Shown here in pieces: positions 1 to 9,047 of a stretch of 64,000 nt of DNA. Source of the stretch: Nostoc sp. CHAB 5824 (lineage in GTDB: Bacteria > Cyanobacteriota > Cyanobacteriia > Cyanobacteriales > Nostocaceae). Each line of letters starts with the position of its first letter. Position 1 is the first letter of the stretch. Location of the stretch: NCBI RefSeq assembly GCF_020829665.1, contig NZ_JAIVFT010000010.1:124001-188000 (forward strand), written 5' to 3'. Position numbers and translations under genes: made by a program. The notes under the pieces were generated by a model. The model did no database searches. It had not been told where the DNA came from and saw only the letters and a list, made by a program, of their open reading frames with translations.

Positions 1-235
1 GTCCGGTGAGCGTATCAAAGTATAGTTGACGAAACTTTTCGTGGGAGGTATCAACTAAAGCAGTCTGCTCCCCACGGATGAGAAACGAGTTATAAGTAGT
101 ACCGTTTTGCAGACCAAACTCAATATCGAAGCGATCGCGATCCCAATCCAAAGAGCGAATAGCCGTCGTCTCTTGAGCAATTTCCACAGTCTGTATGGTG
201 AGCCGTTTTTCAGTTTTTTCGGTGAGTGCTACCAT
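1..235 (-). CDS. Diflavin flavoprotein (flavodiiron protein), N-terminal fragment
   Basis: Only the first 78 codons lie in the window; the gene runs off the left edge. The start ATG is read leftwards from 235. The translation begins MVALTEKTEKRLTIQT and continues through IRSLDWDRDRFDIEFGLQNG and then LVDTSHEKF. This matches, from memory, the N-terminus of cyanobacterial flavodiiron proteins (Flv family). The visible part is the start of the metallo-beta-lactamase-like domain; the flavodoxin and flavin reductase domains would lie outside. Members reduce O2 or NO with electrons from photosynthesis. Which paralogue this is cannot be told from the fragment. Confidence 0.8.
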   Translation of the reverse strand, partial: MVALTEKTEKRLTIQTVEIAQETTAIRSLDWDRDRFDIEFGLQNGTTYNSFLIRGEQTALVDTSHEKFRQLYFDTLTG

Positions 236-345
236 AACTCCCCTCCTTGACACAATGAGTATTTGTTCCTCTTCTTTTATTGTTACACGGCTTGAATGTT
301 AATTTTTATTAAAAAACCTATAGCTGACTTAAAAAAGTTAAAAGT

Positions 346-1215
346 GTGAAACCGCAGAGGCACAGAGAACACAGAGAAGAAATTTGGCTAGCGTTGGAAA
401 TTGGTAATTCCCAGCTGCATTGGGCATTATTTCTAGGCGAAATGCTTTACTCAGCTTGGGATACCGGCCATCTACCTGAGTCTGTTATACAACAGCTAGC
501 TGAATGTAAAACCCTGAATGATTTACTAGAGAAAATTTTTCCACCCCATCAGAGAACTGATGAACAAGAAGGACACCGAGACAATTCCCTCCCTCTCTTT
601 GGGTCTCTCCCCCCTCTCTTCATAGCCTCTGTAGTTCCCAGCCAAACTACTATTTGGCAAATTTACCCCAATATTCGGGTTATTACCTTAGACCAAGTAC
701 CACTAAAAGGTGTTTATCCTACACTAGGAATTGACCGCGCTTTAGCTTTGTGGGGTGCGGGGAAAACGTGGGGTTTTCCAATATTAGTGATTGATGCTGG
801 GACAGCACTGACTTTTACAGCTGCGGATGCAAACCAATGTCTGATTGGAGGTGCAATTTTGCCGGGATTAGGTTTGCAATTTGCAACTCTCGGTCAACAA
901 ACGGGACAATTACCATTAGTGAAAATGCAAAATTTCCCATCTCTACCACCGCGTTTTGCTCTCAATACTACAGAAGCTATTCAAAGTGGAGTAATTTATA
1001 CAATATTAGCTGGAATTAAAGATTTTATTGAGGCATGGTTGCAATTGTTTCCTAATGGGAAGATTGCAATTAAAGGGGGCGATCGCATTTTATTACTAAA
1101 TTATCTGCAAGCTTTATATCCTGAAATTGCACCACGTTTGATTGTAGAACCCAATTTAATATTTTTGGGAATGCGCGAAATAGTAATGGGTAATAGCACA
1201 GATCGAATAAAATGA
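346..1215 (+). CDS. coaX: Type III pantothenate kinase
   Basis: Phosphorylates pantothenate, the first step of coenzyme A synthesis, in the cytoplasm. The 289-residue product shows the acetate-kinase-fold motifs of type III PanK: an N-terminal phosphate loop (ALEIGNSQLHW), the pantothenate-binding GIDRALALWGAG near residue 130, the VIDAGTALTFT loop near 150, and GGAILPGLGLQ. The first 13 codons (GTG start, KPQRHREHREEI) are encoded by a 'cgcagaggcacagagaacac' repeat that is dispersed in Nostoc intergenic DNA, so the N-terminus appears to be a recruited repeat. The conserved protein begins near WLALEIGN. No clear ribosome binding site precedes the GTG, and no ATG lies between it and the conserved region. 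Confidence 0.9.
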   Translation: MKPQRHREHREEIWLALEIGNSQLHWALFLGEMLYSAWDTGHLPESVIQQLAECKTLNDLLEKIFPPHQRTDEQEGHRDNSLPLFGSLPPLFIASVVPSQTTIWQIYPNIRVITLDQVPLKGVYPTLGIDRALALWGAGKTWGFPILVIDAGTALTFTAADANQCLIGGAILPGLGLQFATLGQQTGQLPLVKMQNFPSLPPRFALNTTEAIQSGVIYTILAGIKDFIEAWLQLFPNGKIAIKGGDRILLLNYLQALYPEIAPRLIVEPNLIFLGMREIVMGNSTDRIK

Positions 1216-1242
1216 AGAAAAAAGTTTACTCATAATGAAGTT

Positions 1243-1683
1243 ATGCCCAAAGCATCATCGCTTTATGTAATTATGCAACAACTCGCTGCCCTTTCTTTAG
1301 TGGATCTTTTGAAAGTTAGGGCAAGAATCGATGCGTTGATTGAGGAAAAATCTTCTCCACTGTCCAATATTTTGAGTGTTGGAAGCTATCAAAGAGCAAT
1401 ATCTGTTTCTAGTGAAACGAGAGACATTGATATCGCTGCTGTATTCCCCCCTATGATTCCGGGGTCGAGTATAAGAGGTCAGATCAGATCCGCTATTATC
1501 TCAGAAAACTTAGAACACATTAATTTAGATGAATATCAAGTTGTCCAATTTTCTAAATCGCAAGCAAAAGGGGATGACTCTTTAGAAAAGGTAATAGAAC
1601 TAGTTGACGAATGGATGGCTGATGAATCTGGATATGATGAACAAATATACCCAGAGATTGAGGTAGGCTTGAATCAGAATTAG
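1243..1683 (+). CDS. Putative antitoxin of a VapC-type addiction pair
   Basis: A 146-residue protein of no named family. The N-terminal part (LAALSLVDLLKVRARIDALIEEK, about residues 13-37) is a predicted helix. The acidic C-terminus (VDEWMADESGYDEQIYPEIE) resembles tails of small cyanobacterial antitoxin-like proteins. It ends 20 bp before the start of a broken PIN-domain gene, the usual antitoxin-then-toxin order. It starts 27 bp after coaX and may be co-transcribed with it. The antitoxin role is inferred from position and tail composition only. Confidence 0.6.
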   Translation: MPKASSLYVIMQQLAALSLVDLLKVRARIDALIEEKSSPLSNILSVGSYQRAISVSSETRDIDIAAVFPPMIPGSSIRGQIRSAIISENLEHINLDEYQVVQFSKSQAKGDDSLEKVIELVDEWMADESGYDEQIYPEIEVGLNQN

Positions 1684-1703
1684 ATGTCAGTATAGTAACA
1701 AAG

Positions 1704-2168
1704 ATGAGTAGAGCCATATTGCTAGACACTCATCCTTTGAGCCAAGTAAGCATCCAAAAGTAGACCCAAAAGTTCAACAGTGGTTGAAATCTTTACAGAA
1801 AACCGAAACTGTTATACGTGTGCCAGAAATAGCCGATTATGAGCTTCGGCGTGAACTATTGAGACAAGGAAAACAAAAAAGTATAGACCGCCTCAACAAA
1901 CTTAGCCAAATTTGTCTTATACCCCTGACTCCCGAAACTATGCGAAAAGCAGCCGAATTATGGGCATGGGTAAGAAACCAGGGGAAACTCTACAGCAAGT
2001 AATGAAAGTTTGGATGGTGATGTAATTCTTGCTGCTCAGGCAATTATCCAATTGAAGAGTTTTGCTCGGGTCATAGTTGTGACAACAAACTTGAAACACA
2101 TATCACGGTTTGAGAGCGAAGGAATATGTGTAGTGGATTGGCAACAAACCCTGAATGACCTAGTTTAA
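1704..2168 (+). pseudogene. VapC-type PIN-domain toxin, broken by two frameshifts
   Basis: Three frames together rebuild a PIN-domain ribonuclease of about 150 residues. Frame one from ATG 1704 gives MSRAILLDTHPLSQVS and stops at 1761. A second frame, open from about 1751, gives HPKVDPKVQQWLKSLQKTE, then EIADYELRREL and ends at 2002. A third, from about 2007, gives SLDGDVILAAQAI and CVVDWQQTLNDLV. The acidic PIN residues are all recoverable (LLDT, the Glu of EIADYE, and the Asp of LDGDVIL), so the ancestor was probably an intact nuclease. The tail overlaps the end of the convergent hydrolase gene by 9 bp. Confidence 0.75.
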
Positions 2169-3002
2169 TTCGTTGAAATTATGGCTTTTTAAAATACTTT
2201 CAATAAACTCCCGAATTTCGATTGCTACAACCCCAGCACAAGATTCTGGTAAGTCATTTCCGGCATGGGCAATCGTTTTCAACTCGACTTTCGGCATCAA
2301 TTGAGCATAAACTCGGCTCTTAGCTAAAGCATCTGGTGTATCTTGGCCACCTTGTAAAATAAAAATCGGCACATCTATCATGTAAAGCCGCTTTTGTACT
2401 AATTCCGCTTCAATTTCTGCTTGTTGCCGTTTGAAAAGTAACTGGCAACCTATGGGATACGGCAACAGCGCCTGACGCATCTGCAAATCCTGTGCAATTT
2501 TGTCATGCCAACCCAGGACTTTAGTTAAGGGAGTTAGCGATCGCAACAATTTAACTATTAGGGGTGGATAATTCAATAATCGCCGCATCTTTCGACAATA
2601 CTCTTCTTGTCCTGCTATCTCTACGCCCTCTGGAGCTAGCAATACTACACCATCAACTTTCTCTGGATACTTTAAAGCATAGCTAGCAGCAATCCAACCT
2701 CCAAGAGAATGCCCTACTAAATAAACTTTTTCTAGCTTGACAGCTTGTACAAACTCAGCTAAACACTCTACTTGTAAATCTATCGAATGGTGGATATTCG
2801 GATTTTCTGACTCACCAAACCCTAGCAAATCAGGTGCAAAGCAATGGAAATCTTGTGCAAGGGACTCCATCACAGATAACCATTGACTGCTCTCATTCCA
2901 AGCACCATGTAAAAAAATTATAGGAGTTTTTTCACCGACTTCACGCCAGAATATCAACCCTTGAGAGAGCTTTCTCCGGGAGTTGCGGAATAGTATATCC
3001 AT
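2160..3002 (-). CDS. Alpha/beta-fold hydrolase
   Basis: A 280-residue single-domain alpha/beta hydrolase. The oxyanion-hole motif is IIFLHGAWNESSQW near residue 30. The nucleophile elbow is GHSLGGW with Ser near residue 99. The acid is probably Asp in FILQGGQDTPDA near 221, and the His is in IAHAGNDLPES near 245. There is no signal peptide. The substrate is unknown; the family includes esterases, haloperoxidase-like enzymes and C-C hydrolases. It is flanked by the decayed PIN gene and a NUDIX gene on the same strand. Confidence 0.85.
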   Translation of the reverse strand: MDILFRNSRRKLSQGLIFWREVGEKTPIIFLHGAWNESSQWLSVMESLAQDFHCFAPDLLGFGESENPNIHHSIDLQVECLAEFVQAVKLEKVYLVGHSLGGWIAASYALKYPEKVDGVVLLAPEGVEIAGQEEYCRKMRRLLNYPPLIVKLLRSLTPLTKVLGWHDKIAQDLQMRQALLPYPIGCQLLFKRQQAEIEAELVQKRLYMIDVPIFILQGGQDTPDALAKSRVYAQLMPKVELKTIAHAGNDLPESCAGVVAIEIREFIESILKSHNFNELN

Positions 3003-3094
3003 TTTTTATTTAGTAGTTAGCTTTTAGCATCATAATAAATAGTCATTAGTCATTAGCATCTGACAAAAGGCAAATGACTAATGACAAAATATTA

Positions 3095-3589
3095 TTATGC
3101 CAATGTTGTCAAGCCATTTAAGTAATCTTGCAACTGCCGAGTATGGTCGTGAGACATTTGTCCTGAAGGTAAGAAATTCGGACAGAAAGCTTGGATTTCC
3201 ATGACTTCCAAAGTATCCTTAATCTCCATTGTCCCATGCACCTCGGCTTCAACCACAATACAAATTGAATGGATTCTGGGATCACGGTCTGGTGCAGAGT
3301 AAACTCCTACCAAACGATTAATTTTCACCAATTCTAGCCCGGTTTCTTCCATCAATTCCCGGCGGACTGTGTTAGGAATATCTTCTCCCCAATCTACCAT
3401 GCCTCCAGGTAATGCCCAAAGACCATCATCACGTCGCCGGATCAGTACTATCCGACCATCGGGTAAAATTGGGATGATACTAGTGCCAGTAATGGGATGA
3501 CGAAATATAATACCCAATACTGTTTGTCCAATACGCCATAAGCTACGTGTGGACTGGACAGCTGCCGGAAAAAAAGCAATAACGTTCAA
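3095..3589 (-). CDS. NUDIX hydrolase
   Basis: A 164-residue NUDIX-fold pyrophosphohydrolase. The NUDIX box runs from GGMVDWGED through RRELMEETGLE (about residues 61-85) and fits GX5EX7REUXEEXGU in full. The N-terminal segment (AFFPAAVQSTRSLWRIGQ) precedes the fold. NUDIX enzymes cleave nucleoside diphosphates linked to another group; the specificity cannot be read here. The gap to the hydrolase downstream holds copies of the TCATTAG-type short repeat. Confidence 0.85.
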   Translation of the reverse strand: MNVIAFFPAAVQSTRSLWRIGQTVLGIIFRHPITGTSIIPILPDGRIVLIRRRDDGLWALPGGMVDWGEDIPNTVRRELMEETGLELVKINRLVGVYSAPDRDPRIHSICIVVEAEVHGTMEIKDTLEVMEIQAFCPNFLPSGQMSHDHTRQLQDYLNGLTTLA

Positions 3590-4340
3590 TCTTCAAAATT
3601 TCTGTATTGTATTTTATAGTTCTCTACCACTTACATAAACTCAACTAATCTTTTTGCTGAGTTTTGTTTTATACATAAATGTTTGTGGGTTGAGATTTTA
3701 TTCTCACGATTTACGTAGAATACTATTAATTCTAACATCAAGTTTCAATAGAAGCACTGTATTCATATATACATAAAATTTGTTAAATCAGAAAATTTTT
3801 CAGTTTATAACTAACATTAGCCTTATCCAAACCAGCTAAACTATTACGCTTTGAAATTACACAGTCACTTCCTAAGTTCGTTGACCGCTGACGGTTAACT
3901 CTCAACTGTCAACAGTCAACAGCCAACACGAAAAGATGTGCAAATTAAATGCGCGACAGCTTATCACTAATTGTTTTTCAGCACACATTCAAAAAAATAA
4001 TCTGAATTAACAAGTCAGAATCTAAAATTTAGAATTTATAAGAGACAATTAAGCTGGGTTTGAGACCGCCACTTAATTCTTGATAATATTGATTGGTTTG
4101 TTCTAAGAACAACAACTAATTAGCTAATTTACATCTATATAAAAGGTATTTTTCGTCTAGCTGGTGGGGATAATTCTAAATTATTATTGACAAAACCAGG
4201 TTAAATGCGGTAGACTAGTACACTGTTTAAAGCGTATTTATTGCTGCACTAGGCTACAAGTATATCAAGAACATTGGTAGCTGATATTGCCTACGTGATG
4301 CCTAGTTGCTACTTTTTTGTTGTTTATTAATGAGGTGAAC
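3590..4340. other. AT-rich intergenic region
   Basis: About 750 bp without a convincing gene on either strand. It contains a short repetitive stretch near 3895-3930 (variants of 'gtcaacagtcaacagccaac'), a common Nostoc type, and ends with the promoter of the small gene at 4341. No tRNA or riboswitch was recognised. Confidence 0.6.
4187..4216 (+). promoter_or_regulatory. Candidate sigma-70 promoter for the small basic protein
   Basis: TTGACA at 4187-4192 and TAGACT at 4211-4216 are separated by 18 bp. The predicted start site lies near 4223, giving a leader of about 120 nt before the ATG at 4341. Confidence 0.5.
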
Positions 4341-4505
4341 ATGGCCAAGCGCCGTAACCCGAAAAAAGAAAAGGCGCTACGGAACCAGGCGTATGCCAGA
4401 AAGTTTCGTAAACGGACTACTACAGGAAGAATGCAGAGAAGGTTCCAACAAAGACCACCAAAGAGTGAAGAAGAAGAAGGAGCAGCAGCAGCTGACACTG
4501 AATAA
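4341..4505 (+). CDS. Small, highly basic conserved cyanobacterial protein
   Basis: A 54-residue protein starting MAKRRNPKKEKALRNQAYA. An upstream in-frame ATG at 4317 would add eight residues, but GAGGTG at 4332-4337 sits directly before ATG 4341, so the later start is preferred. The N-terminal 40 residues are extremely rich in Lys and Arg, while the C-terminus switches to Glu/Ala (KSEEEEGAAAADTE). This resembles small nucleic-acid- or ribosome-associated proteins. I recognise it as a conserved hypothetical of filamentous cyanobacteria but know of no function. Confidence 0.7.
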   Translation: MAKRRNPKKEKALRNQAYARKFRKRTTTGRMQRRFQQRPPKSEEEEGAAAADTE

Positions 4506-4548
4506 GCTGTCTGCTTTAATCCTTGTTATTTAGATTATTTATTTTTTA

Positions 4549-4575
4549 GGGCGTACAAATGTGCGCCCTTATTTA
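4549..4575 (+). terminator. Rho-independent terminator
   Basis: An 8-bp stem (GGGCGTAC at 4549-4556 pairing with GTGCGCCC at 4561-4568, one G-U) with a 4-nt loop is followed by TTATTTATT. It lies between the convergent small gene and argH and serves the plus-strand gene best. Confidence 0.65.
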
Positions 4576-5964
4576 TTACTCGACAGCGATTTGAGCGCGG
4601 GCGGCTATGAGTGCTTTCCTTACCTGTACAAAGCCAGTACCACCGTAACTGTTGCGGGCTGCCACAACTTGACGGGGGGATATCGCCTCATAAATATCTG
4701 CTGCAAATGCCGGATGTATTTGTTGCCACTCTTCCAATTTCAAATCTTTCAGGAGTTTACCTGCGGCAATACTAGTTTTTACCACCTTACCCACAAGATT
4801 GTAAGCTTCCCGGAAAGGAACGCCTCGTGCTGCCAGATAATCTGCTACATCGGTAGCGTTAGAAAAATCTTCCGTCACAGCTGCTGCTAACCGCTGGGTA
4901 CGAAATTCCAAGCCTTCCCTAAGCAAAATTGTCATTGCTTCTAAAGAGGCTTTGATTGTGTTGACGCTATCAAATAGACCTTCTTTATCTTCTTGCAGGT
5001 CTTTGTTATACGCCAGGGGTAGCCCCTTCATAATCACTAACATCGCCTGGAGATGACCGAATACACGCCCAGTTTTTCCCCGCACCAATTCTGGTACATC
5101 GGGGTTTTTCTTTTGGGGCATAATACTGGAACCCGTGGCACAGCTATCTTTGAGAGTGACAAAGCGAAATTCTTCAGATGACCAAAGAATGACTTCTTCT
5201 GCAAGGCGGCTGAGGTGAACCATAATCAAGCTAGCAGCACACAAGAATTCGATCGCAAAATCGCGATCGCTCACTCCATCGAGGCTATTAGCATAAATAT
5301 CGTCAAAATGCAAAAGTTTGGCTGTGTAGTGGCGATCAATGGGGAAAGTAGTTCCAGCTAAAGCACCGCATCCCAAGGGTGAGATATTGACGCGGCGAGA
5401 AACATCTCCTAAGCGTTCCCAGTCGCGTTGCGCCATTTGAAAGTATGCCAAGAGGTGGTGAGCTAAACTCAAGGGTTGGGCGCGTTGTAGGTGAGTATAG
5501 CCAGGAATCAGGGTTTCAACGTGCTTTTCGGCTATATCTAGTAAAACCCCTTGAAATTCTCGCAATTCGTTTTTGATTTGTTGGATTTGGTCGCGGAGGT
5601 AGAGTCTAGTATCAGTGCCAACTTGGTCATTACGCGATCGCGCTGTATGCAGCTTTTTACCCACATCGCCGACAATTTCTGTCAGTCGTCGTTCAACGGC
5701 AAAATGTACATCTTCAGCATCGACACCAGGCTGAAATTTGCCCTGGCGGTACTCTTGGCGAATTTGTTCTAAACCTGCAACCAGTTGCTCTCCTTCTTGT
5801 TGGGAGATAATGCCCGTGTGAGCGAGCATTTTGGCATGGGCTTGAGAACCAGTCAGGTCATATTCTATTAATTCAATATCAAAACCTATACTGGCATTAA
5901 AACGAGCGATCGCTGGATGCAACGCTGATTCAAACCGCTGGCTCCAAGTTTCTTCTTTGGTCAT
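4576..5964 (-). CDS. argH: Argininosuccinate lyase
   Basis: Cleaves argininosuccinate to arginine and fumarate, the last step of arginine synthesis. The fumarase/aspartase signature GSSIMPQKKNPD is present near residue 275, with TARSRNDQV near 110 and GYTHLQRAQP near 155. The open frame allows eight extra residues (from 5988), but the family N-terminus fits MTKEETWSQRFESALHP, so ATG 5964 is chosen, giving 462 residues. Arginine feeds cyanophycin made by cphA 6 kb away, though the genes are not linked in an operon. Confidence 0.95.
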   Translation of the reverse strand: MTKEETWSQRFESALHPAIARFNASIGFDIELIEYDLTGSQAHAKMLAHTGIISQQEGEQLVAGLEQIRQEYRQGKFQPGVDAEDVHFAVERRLTEIVGDVGKKLHTARSRNDQVGTDTRLYLRDQIQQIKNELREFQGVLLDIAEKHVETLIPGYTHLQRAQPLSLAHHLLAYFQMAQRDWERLGDVSRRVNISPLGCGALAGTTFPIDRHYTAKLLHFDDIYANSLDGVSDRDFAIEFLCAASLIMVHLSRLAEEVILWSSEEFRFVTLKDSCATGSSIMPQKKNPDVPELVRGKTGRVFGHLQAMLVIMKGLPLAYNKDLQEDKEGLFDSVNTIKASLEAMTILLREGLEFRTQRLAAAVTEDFSNATDVADYLAARGVPFREAYNLVGKVVKTSIAAGKLLKDLKLEEWQQIHPAFAADIYEAISPRQVVAARNSYGGTGFVQVRKALIAARAQIAVE

Positions 5965-5989
5965 AAATATGAGAGGAGTGGGCATCAAT

Positions 5990-6043
5990 TTTGGATTTTA
6001 GATTAATCATCAATCTAAAATCCAAAATCTAAAATCTAAAATT
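5990..6043. repeat. ATCTAAAATCCAAA-type short repeat, partly inverted
   Basis: Copies of 'aaatctaaaat' and 'ttggattttagatt' face each other around 6005-6015 and continue in tandem to 6043. This is an AT-rich interspersed repeat filling the gap between argH and the next gene. Confidence 0.6.
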
Positions 6044-6046
6044 ACT

Positions 6047-6253
6047 TTAACCGTAGCTAGTTAGATTCCGAATGATATAACCAATGACTAAACCAATCAA
6101 TAATGCCCACACTTGACCTGTTTGTATAAAGTGGTTCCAAGATTTTTGAATCTGACCCATGAGGTCTGGGTCGGTAATTGTTTGTGCTAGTGCTGTCAAA
6201 TTTACAGGCAAATGCCAATATAACTGAGATATCAAATCGCTGTAATGGCTCAT
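6047..6253 (-). CDS. Small protein with one C-terminal membrane helix
   Basis: 68 residues beginning MSHYSDLISQLYWHLPVN. Residues about 48-64 (VWALLIGLVIGYIIRNL) form one predicted membrane segment. The soluble half has no recognisable motif. It lies between larB and argH on the same strand. No function is proposed. Confidence 0.6.
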   Translation of the reverse strand: MSHYSDLISQLYWHLPVNLTALAQTITDPDLMGQIQKSWNHFIQTGQVWALLIGLVIGYIIRNLTSYG

Positions 6254-6361
6254 ATTTGGTAATTAAGAGGTTGCGGGTGGCAAATTTCAGTATCAGTTGA
6301 TTTTTTACATAAATTACTGATGATGTACTGAAAATATTGCATATAACCTCAATGTCTTAAC

Positions 6362-7150
6362 TCAAGATGTAGCCGATGCCAACCGCAATTTCTCGGCAGT
6401 CCGCAAAATTTGTCCCGCCAAAACTGCTGCGCCAAAACCATTATCGATATTGACTACGCCTACTCCCGCAGCACAAGAGTTAAGCATTGTCAATAAAGGT
6501 GCTAAACCGCCAAAACTTGCACCATAACCGATGCTGGTAGGTACGGCAATTACAGGACAACTCGCTAAACCCGCGACAACGCTGGGTAAAGCGCCTTCCA
6601 TCCCCGCCACGACAATTAACACCGATGCTGACTCAATCAGGTGGCGGTTACTTAATAAGCGGTGAATCCCAGCAACGCCAACATCCCAGAGGCGCTGCAC
6701 CCGGAAACCAGAAAGTTCAGCAGTGACAGCAGCTTCTTCAGCAACGGGTAAATCAGCAGTACCAGCAGAAAGAATGCCAATTTCACCCTGAAATTGTGGT
6801 TCGATGGTAGAAGGAGCGATCGCACAAATTCGCGCCGATTCGTAATATCGCAAACCGCTAACTTTTGATTGCAGTGCGGTATAAACTGCTGATTCAATGC
6901 GGGTTGCCATCACTACCGGATTACGGAGGCGCATCACCTGCATAATTTGAGCAATTTGGTCGGGAGTTTTACCAGGACCCCAAATCACCTCTGGAAAACC
7001 AGTTCTTAACTGACGATGGTGGTCAATTTTGGCAAACTCACCCACAGATTCATAAGTTAAGCCTTTGAGTGAGTCTAATGCCGTATCTGGCGTAACTTTA
7101 CCATTAGCAACCGCTTCGAGGAGCGATCGCAAATTTTTTTCATTGGTCAT
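6362..7150 (-). CDS. larB: Nickel pincer cofactor biosynthesis protein LarB
   Basis: A 262-residue member of the AIR-carboxylase-like LarB family, which carboxylates and hydrolyses nicotinic acid adenine dinucleotide to start synthesis of the nickel-pincer cofactor of lactate racemase. The C-terminal half shows the PurE-like core: ILSAGTADLPVAEEAA, VVAGMEGALPSVVAGL, PTSIGYGASFGGLAPLLTML and NIDNGFGAAVLAG. The N-terminus (LRSLLEAVANGKVTPDTAL) is the usual LarB helical lead. larC and larE are not in the window. Confidence 0.9.
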   Translation of the reverse strand: MTNEKNLRSLLEAVANGKVTPDTALDSLKGLTYESVGEFAKIDHHRQLRTGFPEVIWGPGKTPDQIAQIMQVMRLRNPVVMATRIESAVYTALQSKVSGLRYYESARICAIAPSTIEPQFQGEIGILSAGTADLPVAEEAAVTAELSGFRVQRLWDVGVAGIHRLLSNRHLIESASVLIVVAGMEGALPSVVAGLASCPVIAVPTSIGYGASFGGLAPLLTMLNSCAAGVGVVNIDNGFGAAVLAGQILRTAEKLRLASATS

Positions 7151-7201
7151 TAGTCCTTTATCCTTTATTCTTGCTACTAACCACTGACTAACAACTAATG
7201 A

Positions 7202-8986
7202 CTAATCCGTTATTTTGATTTCATGAATATTCCAGAATGCACCACCAAGTGCAGAGTATTGGATACCTTCAAAGCGATTACGCACTGCTGACATTGATAA
7301 GGGATTAACCAGATAAATAAATGGTAAATTTTCTTGGGTAATCCTTTGAGTTTCAGCATAAATTTCTTTCCGCTTTGCTGGGTCTAATTCCCTTGCTCCT
7401 TGAATATATAACTTAGCGATTTCTGCTTCCCAAGGAGCCACTTCCCAACCTTCAATTGGCTTTTGTCCTGCCTGAGGTTTCTGATTAAACATGTGTAATC
7501 CACCTTCGGGAGACCAGACATTAGCCCCATCATTTGGTTCCAAACCACCAGTCAAACCCAGCATAGAAACTTCCCAGTCTAATGAATTTGATAGCTTATC
7601 TGTGTAAGTATTCCATGCCAGAGGAGTAAAATCAACTTGAATACCAATTTTACTCAGGTCTTGTTTAATCTGCGATCCAATCGCTTCACGGATTTTATTA
7701 CCAGCATTGGTGAGCAATGAGAAGCGGACGCGGTTTCCTTGAGCATCGATTAATTGGTTTTTGTCGTTATATTTGAATCCTGCTTTTAGTAGCAGTTCCT
7801 TCGCTTTTTGTATATTGTAGTTATAAACTTTTAGACCTTCTTCAGGCGACAGATAATAAGGGCTTTGCACGGAAATCGGTGAATTTTGTGGTTTCCCCAA
7901 ACCCCGAAAAGTGTTGTTAATCATTGTTTGTCGGTCAATCGCATAGGCTACTGCCTGCCGAAATTCTACAGTATTAAACCAACGCGATTTTATTGGATCA
8001 ACCAGGGGTTTTCCATCCCTTTTACCTTTATTTAAATTAAAGAAAACAAACGTCGTACCTGTTGCTGGCCCACCATTAAAAATTTTGAAATTTCCCTGAT
8101 CTTCTTGCACCTTTAGCAAAGAAAAATAATCTGGTGATACTCCTACAGTATCTAACCCGCCAGAACGAAATTGCAGCAAGGAAGTATCTGTTGATTCCAC
8201 AATTTGCCACACAATCCGTTCAATATAAGGTTGGGATTCTCCTTTTGGCCCTTTGCGCCAATAGTAGGGATTGCGCCTGAACACTACACGCTGACTTGTG
8301 TTATAGCGCTCTAGCTTGTAAGGGCCATTAACAATAATTTGATCCGGAGGAGTATCAACCCCCCACTTAGACAAAAATATTGGCTTACCCTCTTGGTCTT
8401 TTGTCTTTATAGATGGTTCTAGGGTATGAGCAGGTAAAATTGGCAGTCCTAGAGTTCCCAAGAATGGCGCAAATGGTTCTGGAGTTGTGAATTCAATGCG
8501 TCGAGCATCGATTTTTCGTACCTTTGGCAATGCCCTACTTTCACCAATTCGTAGCACATCTCTAGCGTCTGTGGGAATCGCTTCGTTAAGATAAATATCG
8601 TTGTAGGTAAATTCTACATCATCTGCTGTTAAAGGCTGCCCATCAGACCATTTCAATCCCTGACGTAGGGTAAAGAGAAACCGCAATTTGTCATCAGATA
8701 TTTCCCAAGATTCCGCTAAAGAAGGCTCGATTTCGCCCGTTATGGGGTTTTCAGTTGTCAATCCTTCATAAATCAGAGGAAAAACATTAGGAACCTCTTG
8801 ACTGAGAGGATAATTAAAAGTTTTGGGATCGCTGAGAATGGCACTTACCAATTGCGGCACTTGAGCAGCTGTGCTTTTGAAGTTAGCTGGGTTACAAGCG
8901 GTAAGTGTAAGTGCTGTTGCTGAAGTTAGAATTATTGGCAACCAAAAATGTTTCATTGCCAGAAATATTTTTCTAAAAAATTTCAT
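7202..8986 (-). CDS. ABC transporter substrate-binding lipoprotein (family 5, peptide type)
   Basis: 594 residues with a lipoprotein signal peptide: a basic start, a hydrophobic stretch, and the lipobox LTAC with Cys31. The mature part is an SBP family 5 (DppA/OppA-like) protein: SAILSDPKTFNYPLSQ, then IYEGLTTENPITGEIEPSLAESW, DGQPLTADDVEFTYNDI and FRQAVAYAIDRQTMI. It would bind peptides or related ligands in the periplasm for an ABC importer whose permeases are not in this window. A second in-frame ATG at 8956 (MKHFWLP) would give a more typical signal length and is an equally good start. Confidence 0.9.
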   Translation of the reverse strand: MKFFRKIFLAMKHFWLPIILTSATALTLTACNPANFKSTAAQVPQLVSAILSDPKTFNYPLSQEVPNVFPLIYEGLTTENPITGEIEPSLAESWEISDDKLRFLFTLRQGLKWSDGQPLTADDVEFTYNDIYLNEAIPTDARDVLRIGESRALPKVRKIDARRIEFTTPEPFAPFLGTLGLPILPAHTLEPSIKTKDQEGKPIFLSKWGVDTPPDQIIVNGPYKLERYNTSQRVVFRRNPYYWRKGPKGESQPYIERIVWQIVESTDTSLLQFRSGGLDTVGVSPDYFSLLKVQEDQGNFKIFNGGPATGTTFVFFNLNKGKRDGKPLVDPIKSRWFNTVEFRQAVAYAIDRQTMINNTFRGLGKPQNSPISVQSPYYLSPEEGLKVYNYNIQKAKELLLKAGFKYNDKNQLIDAQGNRVRFSLLTNAGNKIREAIGSQIKQDLSKIGIQVDFTPLAWNTYTDKLSNSLDWEVSMLGLTGGLEPNDGANVWSPEGGLHMFNQKPQAGQKPIEGWEVAPWEAEIAKLYIQGARELDPAKRKEIYAETQRITQENLPFIYLVNPLSMSAVRNRFEGIQYSALGGAFWNIHEIKITD

Positions 8987-9047
8987 AGTTTCAAATCTAT
9001 TTCTATCCTAATCAGTCTTCAATATCTTTATCAGAGGCTAAAAAAAG

